Source of the DNA: Mytilinidion resinicola
Taxonomy: Eukaryota; Ascomycota; Dothideomycetes; Mytilinidiales; Mytilinidiaceae
DNA length: 64,000 bases
Direction of reading: 5' to 3'
Assembly (NCBI RefSeq): GCF_010093595.1
Contig: NW_022985446.1
Location: forward strand, 579,616 to 643,615
In this document: positions 56,560 to 64,000 of the stretch, piece after piece
Layout of the letters: each line of letters begins with the position of its first letter
How positions within the stretch are numbered: position 1 is the stretch's first letter
Made by a program: the position numbers and the translations under genes
Notes under the pieces: generated by a model
What the model was told of the DNA's origin: nothing
Database searches by the model: none
What the model saw: only the letters and a program-made list of their open reading frames with translations

Positions 56560-58900
56560 CTATTAGCGCAAGTGGTATTAATATATATATAGAGTTTAAG
56601 TTGCTTAAAGCTAATATACCTATTAATTTTCTTGCTATAGAGGGTTTCTCGCTACCTAGGAATACACGTTACCTACGATTATATATAGGGATTATAGTAA
56701 TATTAAATCTATTTAATAGATATACTAATAAGATATTCGAAATTACTAAGTTTTTCTCTATATTTTTAATCCTGCCAGTAAATCTTATAAAGCTTCCTTT
56801 TAACACGCCTTCTCTCTATAATACCGTATACTTATAGTTTAAAATAGCAAAGTTTACTCTTACTTATATCTACTAAAAGAGCTAGCGCTGGTGCTGGCGG
56901 AATCGATGATAATAATAGTGCATATATATAATACTAAGGGCTGTTTTTTCCGATAAGCTTCTAGCTAGCATATCTAATTTTTTAATAGAGCTTTTTTATA
57001 GCCCTAATATCTCTATAAAAGGCGTGTTAGTAGGATTAACTATACTATATACTGTCTAATCGACGTCTATACTACTGTTTAATTAAATTAGGATAAACTA
57101 GAGTTCTAAAAATAGCTTATTACTCTAGTTAAACCTTATAGGGTTTAAATAGCGGGTGTATAGTGCGGCAGAGGAGTTACTCTTACAAAGAAAGACGGTA
57201 ACGCATTGCCTGCACGTTGGCCTAGAAAGTTAATTAAACCGTTAGAAAGTTAGAGTTAATAATAGAAACTAACTAGATATTTCGGTTCTATAGCCGGCTA
57301 GCACGGGTTTTAAGTATAGCAGTATTATAGTAAGATTATAAATGCAGATAAGTATATTAATGCAAGCGAAGAGGAACCTAAGTAAGCTAGAATATTATAT
57401 AAAATTGTATTTCTATATATAGAGGAAGACCTGCGACCTTAAGTGCTTCTATATTAGAGTTAGTATAAATATAAATCCCTATAGCGCCCTAAAAGTTCCC
57501 TCTAAAAGCTTAAATTTTTATATATCCGTATTTATAATATCCTCGCCCTAGTGCTATTAGCTAGATTAATAATTCTGCTAGTTACTAGGAATATTAAAAT
57601 TTGGCGCCTAAGCGTGCTCGGAATCCCGAAACTGTATTTATTATATAGATCCGAATAAAAATACCTTTTAATATCTTTTTAAGGCTTATATACTATAAAA
57701 TGTTTCCGTAATATTCTATTATTAAACCTGCGGCTTTAGGCTTTGCTAGTTTTAGGGCTCGATTAATATATTATAGATTCGCCGCTTTTATTTATATTTC
57801 TTTGTCTATATATAGAGATCGAACGTGTATAGTTAATAGCTTATAGGTTTCCTAGGGCATAGTATAGAACTTCTTTAGAACTATTTGCGAATCCGCTAAA
57901 CGATAGTCCTAGTTAAAGGCATATTGTGTAAATTAGATAAATGTCTTCTTATTAAGACCTTTTAATACGCAGCTTACTTTTGCTTTTAAAAGGTGTTTAT
58001 TAACTAAAACTCCGCGTAATCGTGAATAATAGGCTATAAGTGCGGCGTAAACGGTGAAATTTTCTTTTTTATCTTTAATTCCGAATAAAAACAGGTAGTT
58101 AAGTATGCTAAATTTTATAGTTAGCTAGTCCTAGAAATTTCGCTTACTACTTATAGTTACCTTTTATATAGAAACGCTATAATAATATAATTTTAGTAAG
58201 TGGAAAATAGCTCTAACCTTTATATATAACTTAGGTAAATTTCTTTAGCTACTAAATAAAACCCTAGGCTAACTTTAGTATAGTATGCTAAGGCTATATA
58301 AGTAATATTAAACGTAGCCTAAGTTCGGCTCTAAGTATTTTTAACAGGAAACGGGTGCCCCTATTAGTGCAAGGTGGAGCTCTCTCTAATAAGAAGGTAG
58401 CGGAAAAGGGGCTACACGTCGAAAAATACTATATTTAAAAGATATATAATATTATTTCACGGTTCTATAAATCTTCTATTAAGAGCTTTAATTCTAACTA
58501 TTCTTCGGCTTCTTATTAAAACTATTATAATTAGCCTCCTTATTTATAACTTTAAGATCTAGTTACAAAGATAGTTACTATATATCTTATTATTCTTATT
58601 TTAAGATCCTCTAAATTATTAACAACGCGATATAAACAACGGAGATAGCGGGTATAGGCGGCTTATATAGGTAGACTAGTATTTAATTAGGGTGAAGAAA
58701 CCCTAGAGCTCTATTTAGAAGCTTTGCCGCCGCCGTATCTAGTTTATAATAGCTACGAAAGTGGGTTAAATAACGGTAATAGTTCCTATACGGCTATTTA
58801 GATCTATAATAGTAATAATAATCGAGGTAGCTTAGAACGCCGCAGGTATAAGGCTTAAAACTTTTTTATAATAGTAAGTACTAGAGGTAAGGTTAATTAT
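56560..58900. other. RIP-degraded, nothing recognised apart from a dispersed-repeat fragment
   Basis: The segment at about 56,595-56,690 shares the GTTTAAGTTGCTTAAAGCTA...GGGTTTCTCGCTACC end blocks of the dispersed repeat. The 78-codon ORF at 56,601-56,837 overlaps it and is not supported. The remainder shows no recognisable gene. Confidence 0.4.
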
Positions 58901-58939
58901 AGAGCTAATAAGCGCCTAGCCAGCTTTTTAGACTTTACT

Positions 58940-59120
58940 AGTAAGTATAACAGGTAGAAAAGACCGAGCGCGAAGCGTATAAGGTGCTCTACTAGGCAAG
59001 GATTATAGTTAAAAAGGCGCGGGAGCATGTAAAAAGGTTAGAGAATTTACTTAGCTAGGCAAAGATTACGGCTAAAGAGGCGCAGGAGTATAAAGAAATT
59101 AATAAGCGAACTATTTAGTG
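58940..59120 (+). pseudogene. Helical repeat fragment, RIP-mutated
   Basis: The plus frame gives EREAYKVLYQARIIVKKARE then HVKRLENLLSQAKITAKEAQEY, with stops at Gln. It looks like two related helices of a coiled coil with an (A)(R/K)I(x)(x)KA(R/Q)E motif. No family is assigned. Confidence 0.4.
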
Positions 59121-59689
59121 TAATCGGAGTTAAGTTATACTATCTATTAACTTTACGTATTATTTCTACTAGAAATTTAACGAAGAAAGCAAAAATTAAA
59201 CTGTTTCTTTTTTACCCTCCGTCTATTTTTAAGCTAATTAAAGTCCGTTTCTAGGTAGCGCACTTAGGTTAAAATTAATATAAACTCTAATTTCTATAGG
59301 TGTCTAGCTCGTTGTTTATATACTAGGGGAAGGAGGAAGGCTAGCCCCGGGGGTATAACGTGGTATTTCTTCCTAACGCGTTACTTAATTTATCCTGTTT
59401 CCTAATACAGTACTAATACTATACTGCAGCACTGCTATTATACTACCTATTACTTCCTCCTATATTAGTATACTATCCTAATACGTTACTATATATAAGT
59501 TGCTAACCCTAGGTTATAGTACTGCAACCTAAGTAGCGTAATACCTACTATACTATAAAATTTGCGGGGTATATTAACTTTAGACACCTTAGACTCTATA
59601 TATATATTAGTATATATTATAACTCTAAATTATATAGGTTATATAAGTTACTATAGCTACTCTAGAGCCCTTATAACCCTTCCCACTAA

Positions 59690-59885
59690 AAAATTACGTT
59701 CGCGCCGTCGCCTTTACAACTAATTTAAGGAAAGTTTTCTTTTATAGCGTAATAGAATTTCTTTATTATAACGCTATTATTACGCCCTTATTACTCCTAA
59801 CTATATAAAATTTAAAAGCGATAATAGAATAATAGTAGTGCTATAGCAACGAAATTCGGTTGTACTATAATAGTACACTTAGGTA
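59690..59885. repeat. Dispersed repeat, two fragments head to head
   Basis: 59,690-59,795 is the inverted form of the ACGGAATTCGGTTACGCTAT...GGCGAC...ACGTAAATTTT region of copy 3. 59,830-59,880 is a direct fragment (AGTAGTGCTATAGCAACGAA then ATTCGGTTGTACTATA). The two start blocks face each other. Confidence 0.6.
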
Positions 59886-60480
59886 ATAACACGGCTTTGC
59901 CTATATAAGGGTTATCTATTACTAATAGCCGTAACTATAATAGAACTTTATAGTATAAAAATAGGTATAGGCGTGCCTTTAAAACTAACTTACGGCGACG
60001 TATATAGATTTAAAGAAGAAGTTATAGATAAGTTAGTATAAAGAAAATACTGTATCCGCCTTTAATAAAGTACTTTATTACTAAAATATAAGTGTCTAGC
60101 TTACTATAATACTAACTATCTAAAAAAACACGCGAAATTTAGTAAGCGTAAAGAAAAAGCTTGAAAAGAGTGTTGTTATATAAGAATTTAGAAAAGAAAC
60201 AGCTAAATAAATATTAGGAGTTCGGCGTAAAAAGACAAACAACTGTGTAAATAAGTAAATAAAGTAAATAAGTTAAAGTTAATTATTTTCGAGATTTGCG
60301 CAATAATATAAACGACAGTGTAATAGAGAAAAGAGCAGGTGTATTCTAAGCGTAACCGAAGAAAAAGAGAGGATAGGCAAATAATTGTCGATATTCGGTG
60401 AATAAAGACAGTAAAAACGTGAACAGCGCACGAGTAACCGGTCTTACTAATCTTATAACTCTTATACTTTTACGCTAAGA
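59886..60480. other. RIP-degraded, nothing recognised
   Basis: Contains the word TTGTCGATATTCGG near 60,396, shared with about 26,032. No gene was seen. Confidence 0.35.
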
Positions 60481-61852
60481 TCGGCGTAGACTTTGCGTGC
60501 TCCTATATAATTATAAAATCACCTTTATCTTTTGCTTTAAGGTTTTAGAAGTTATTAATGCCTGCAGCCTTATAGTAACTAATTCTAAAGTCCTTAATAG
60601 TATATATTAGCTAGGATTTAGTAGCAGTATTTACTTTAGACTTAGCGGATTAGCGCGCCGAGCGTGCCTTTATCGGGGTGGATTAATATACTAGAGCAAT
60701 TAGGGTAAATCGGCTTCTATAAGAACGTTCTGCAGCAAGCAATTGCTTATAGAACTAGCGTGTTGTATCTACAGCAAGGCCGATAGAAAAAGATCTGCTA
60801 GTAGCTACCCGTTTACCTAACTCGGCTTTATTATATCTGTCCTCTACCTTATAGGCGGCCAGGAAAATTGCTTTATCGGCAGCCTTCTTCCCCTATCTCG
60901 CGCGCAGGGCTTGCCGTAGTTCCTACCTTTTATCTAATTTTCTATCGGGAAGGAGCTAACTAATAAGAATATATATAATAGGCTAATATTTTTCCACTAA
61001 GTCTAGGTTAATAAGGTCTAAATCGGCGTTAGAATTACTAGTTTCTGCATCTTTAAAGGCAACTCTATATATACTAAGAATATAGCGTTTAGTAAACCGG
61101 AAATTCCTATTATCTAAGCGTTCGTCTCTATACTAATTATTAATATTACTAACCTTCTTAGACTTAGGTTGCTTATTTTTATACTTTCTAGATTTAGTAT
61201 AAGTATTAAACCGATATTTAGCAGCACTTTTCTTTCTATATATATTAATATACCGAGTGCCTCTACCGCTAGTCCACCTAATAGTAATTATATTCTTACT
61301 ACGCTAAGGGCCCGGCCTAGTATATAATACGCGACTATACTTAGGATTTTCGGACTTATATCCCGAGTTAGAACTATCTAGATTAAGTTAAAACAGTGAA
61401 GAATTTAGCTCCGATTTAATTTTAGTGCTGTTTACTTTCCCCTATTACTCTTCCTATTTTGCGTTGCTATCGGGTTTACTATTAGTATTTATGCCTGCTA
61501 GTTTCTCTCCCTATTTTGCGTTGCTATCGGGTTTGCTATCGGTATTTATACCTGCTAGTTTCTTTTCCTATTTTACGTTGTTTTCTAAACTTTCTGCTCT
61601 ATTAGTTGTTCCTATAGCTTTACCGTCTTCCTAATTAATATCTATTTTGTCGATCTCTTCGTTTATATTTTTAGCTTGAAAATCCTTGTTATTTTTCTCG
61701 AGAAATGCTCTTAACCTGGCAGCTCGTGCTTTACTAAAGTTGCTGTTATCTGCCTGCAGTTTAGTAAGTGCGTCCTTAGCTCTAGCCTTTATCTAGGCTA
61801 TATCTAAGCTTTTACTACCGTTATTTCTTTTCTTAGCTCTTTGCGAAGGCAT
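60481..61852 (-). pseudogene. Unknown protein of about 457 codons, RIP-inactivated
   Basis: A single minus-strand frame can be read from an ATG at 61,852 (MPSQRAKKRNNGSKSLDIA) to about 60,481, with stops almost only at Gln positions. It contains ARAKDALTKLQADNSNFSK, a 19-residue repeat (KLAGINTDSKPDSNAKQGE-type, two to three copies), KSRKYKNKQPKSKKVSN and RDERLDNRNFRFTKRYIL. The later part has QLLPDRKLDKRQELRQALRA, KAADKAIFLAAYKVEDRY and AVDTTRQFYKQLLAAERSY. It is Lys/Arg-rich with a disordered N-terminal half and a helical C-terminal half. I do not recognise a family. It could be a nucleic-acid-binding protein of a mobile element or a host gene. Confidence 0.55.
61447..61585 (-). repeat. 57-bp coding repeat, about 2.5 copies
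   Basis: Two nearly identical 57-bp units plus a diverged half unit. The period equals 19 codons in the minus-strand unknown protein. Differences are mainly C/T. Confidence 0.8.
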
Positions 61853-61964
61853 TTCTAAAATAGGCGTCCGAAAGGTGTAGAGTATAAGATACTTTCTATG
61901 CGTTTATAATTAAAATTAGTAAATTATAGTATTTATATATAACAAAGTGTATAAAACTAGGACC

Positions 61965-62815
61965 TATAAGCTAGATTCGGTCTATTTACCTAAAGCACCT
62001 ATTTTAGTATAGAAAGCAACTTTAAGACACGTCTAGAACTATTTTTATACCCTATTTATATTAAGTAAGGCCTAAAAAAAGGCCCTGTAGTATTTCTAAT
62101 AGAATTTAAGTAAGTAGGGTTTTATAGACCTATAGTATTATACACCGGAGCAGGTTTAACTAAGCGCTCTCTATTCTAAAAAAAGGTTACTTATAAACAG
62201 CTTCCACCTCCGCATACTTTAAACTTTTTTAATTCCGGAACTAACTAATTAGAAGCTATTATCTAATATATATATTCTTACGGCTATTTCCCTTTACGTA
62301 CTTTTAGCAACCGGGACCGCTATAGCAGATTTAAGGTCTAATAATAAACTTTTAGCCTCTACTACTTCTAATATACCTTCTTTTAGTTAGCTATAAGCTA
62401 TAATCTAACTTAAATTCGGCGGCTTAATAGGAATAGAAGTAATTAGTTTTACGGCTATAGTAATATAGAGGATAATTACTAGATTTCCTGTTATAACCTT
62501 AGTTATAGTATAGATTACCTAGCTATCGATTTTAGATATTACTAGTATAAAATATCGCCTATTTTTATATTTAACCGCGTTAACTTCTTTAGCAAAGAAT
62601 TCTAGTCTAGCTTATTTTTTAGCCACCGCCGGTTCCTTTTCGTTTCTAATAGCAACTCTGCTAGCGTTTTAGGGAACTAGTAAAAAACTAGTACCTTTTA
62701 ACTTACTAGGTTTAATATTAGTAATTATAATATAACTAGTATTCTATATTTAATAGGGGAAGTCTATAGTATATAGTTAGATAGCTTAATAAGCGCCTTA
62801 AAGTTTGTAGATAGG
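61965..62815. repeat. Two-copy direct repeat of about 0.8 kb, copy 2
   Basis: Same orientation as, and colinear with, 49,205-50,010. It lies directly upstream of the unknown minus-strand protein's start. The minus frame reads KYKNRRYFILVISKID, LVIILYITIAVKLITSIPIK and KSAIAVPVAKSTQREIAVR. Divergence between copies is visible but blocks of 15-20 identical bases remain. Confidence 0.75.
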
Positions 62816-63149
62816 ACTATAACTTCCTTAAAAAAGGTTTAGTATCCGTACTCGACTATAACCTATATATATAACTAAAATATAGTCGAGATAATAGTAA
62901 ATCCGCCTTTTCCTTTATTCTAAAAGCAATATTTACTTATAGTTATAAAATAGGTATATAGGTTATATAATTACTATATAGGACGCTAGCGGCTAGCGCA
63001 GCGCCAGCGACCTATATTAGGCCGCTCCGCCCTTAACGTAATCTATAAATTAGTAGCCCGCATAAGCTAGTGGCCCACCTAACTTAACACGCGACGCGTC
63101 GTCTAATAACTACCCTAATAGCAGCACTACAATAATAAGAAGCCATCTT
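62816..63149. other. Probable left end of the second pogo-like element
   Basis: A GC-richer stretch at 62,983-63,110 contains CTAGCGGCTAGCGCAGCGCC and other CpG-rich words. It precedes the transposase ghost. The exact inverted-repeat end cannot be fixed, because the right end lies outside the window. Confidence 0.35.
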
Positions 63150-64000
63150 TTAAGAAGGCAGAGTTATTCTAGGCGTTTAAGCCTATAAAACCGGCTAAAT
63201 TACATTCTTCCGAGGCGTTAAGAAACTATACGATGTGCCCAGAAAAACGGTTACGCGTCGCGCCCGTAGTATTCCTCTACAACGCGGTGCTATCTCTAAA
63301 AATCGCCGTTTTACACCTGTATAAGAAGAGGTTCTTATACAGAGGATTTTATTAATAGACCAGCGTGGTATGCCGCCCTGTATTGCTACTATACGGCAGA
63401 TAGCCAGTATTCTAGCTAGCCAACGCGTTGTACAGAATACCCCTCTTACTATCGGCCAGAACTAGGTGCGAAATTTTATCAGCTGCTATAACAACCTAAA
63501 ATCCAAATTTAATCGCAAATACAACTATTAACGTGCTAAATACGAAAATCCTGTGCTTATCCGGGCCTGGTTTAAACGCGTGCAAGATATTAAAATATAA
63601 TATAGAATTCTTAATAAAGACACCTGGAATTTTAATAAGACCGGCTGCTAAATAGGTGTTATTATAACTGCCCGGGTTGTTACTAGAACAGACTGTACTG
63701 GCCGGCCTAGGACTATACAGCCGGGCAATCGAGAATAGGTTATAATTATCGAATATATTAATATAATAGGGGTTGAAATTCCACCCTTAGTTATCTTTAA
63801 AGCAATAATACACTAAGCCGCTTAGTATAAGGTTATTCTAAAGGAATAGTTAATCGGCGTTAGTAAAAATAGCTGGATAATAAATAAAATTGGCCTTACT
63901 TAGCTAAAACTATTCTATAAGTATATAAAAGATCGCACAGTTAGCACGTATCGGATGCTTATATTAGACGGCCACGATAGCTATATAAACCCCGAATTCG
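63150..64000 (+). pseudogene. Second pogo-like transposase ghost, cut by the window edge
   Basis: Plus-strand read-through gives the helix-turn-helix (LYDVPRKTVTRRARSIPLQR), SKNRRFTPV, LIQRILLIDQRGMPP and a CENP-B-like block (VRNFISCYNNLKSKFNRKY). NKDTWNFNKTGC follows, where NMDExGF with the first catalytic residue is expected. Then come NREQVIIIEYINIIGVEIPP, GLTQLKLFYKYIK and MLILDGHDSY at about 63,955-63,985, with the second catalytic Asp intact. It is clearly a different family member from the element at 16.9-18.7 kb. Stops are present, so it is inactive. Confidence 0.85.

Larger units (their letters stand above)
16381..64000. other. RIP-degraded AT-rich compartment
   Basis: From about 16,380 to the right edge the sequence is dominated by TA-rich words. 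CpA and TpG are depleted, CpG is not notably depleted, and stop codons are dense in all frames. Long open frames are essentially absent except in a few islands. Reading frames of ancient genes stay in register over hundreds of codons, so decay was mainly by C-to-T and G-to-A changes and not by indels. This is the expected outcome of repeat-induced point mutation. Individual ghosts are listed separately. Confidence 0.9.

Noticed and set aside
61425..61634. 69-codon plus-strand ORF with repeated hydrophobic blocks
   Set aside because: It is the antisense shadow of the 57-bp repeat that codes KLAGINT-type units on the minus strand.

Overview
The window looks like a scaffold from a filamentous ascomycete (Pezizomycotina). 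Two things point there. The left part has genes with several short introns (49-78 nt, GT...AG, CTRAY-like branch sites). The right part is a long AT-rich block with the signature of repeat-induced point mutation (RIP): CpA and TpG are scarce, TpA is very common, and every recognisable gene is broken by TAA/TAG codons, mostly at Gln or Trp positions. I cannot name the genus.

The left compartment (about 1-16,380) has normal base composition and few genes. Four genes could be modelled exon by exon, and each gives a coding length divisible by three. They are: a zinc-cluster-less Fungal_trans_2-type regulator (378-2134, minus, 524 aa); a short-chain dehydrogenase/reductase (3035-3969, minus, 248 aa); an unknown 205-aa protein ending in QSKWAN (10033-10709, plus); and a fungal ankyrin-type protein with an NLR-like N-terminal helical domain (12504-15524, minus, 880 aa). 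The last one has an in-frame TAG, after which 85 well-preserved codons continue. A 44-residue single-pass membrane microprotein ORF lies in frame upstream of the 205-aa gene. Between that gene and the ankyrin gene is a noncoding satellite of about six diverged copies of a roughly 213-bp unit. About 5.7 kb (3,970-9,654) holds no gene I can support.

At about 16,380 composition changes abruptly. The rest of the window is a RIP-degraded graveyard. Reading through the stops recovers these ghosts: a pogo-like DNA transposon with inverted ends (16,913-18,736, plus); a DUF3425-type bZIP regulator (minus, near 25 kb); an unknown protein with 15-residue repeats (plus, 27.86-28.74 kb); an ankyrin-repeat array (minus, 32.0-33.06 kb); a FunK1 kinase (minus, 39.55-40.76 kb); a SesA-NACHT-WD40 NLR (minus, 44.2-47.17 kb); a Bys1-like secreted protein, an RlpA/barwin-like secreted protein and a sirtuin (plus, 50.6-53.2 kb); a coiled-coil protein (minus, 54.7-55.2 kb); the C-terminal part of a second WD40 NLR (plus, 55.9-56.5 kb); an unknown protein of about 457 codons (minus, 60.5-61.85 kb); and a second pogo-like transposase running off the right edge (plus). 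There are also several minisatellites, a dispersed repeat family with at least six copies or fragments, a two-copy direct repeat of about 0.8 kb, and one solo-LTR-like sequence that is not RIP-mutated.

The main theme is that NLR and NLR-associated genes (NACHT-WD40, ankyrin, SesA-like, sirtuin, FunK1) are concentrated in and beside a RIP-inactivated block. The most striking local signal is that the WD40 array of the first NLR is GC-rich and free of stops, while the NACHT and N-terminal parts of the same gene are heavily mutated. A 10-N assembly gap lies inside that array.
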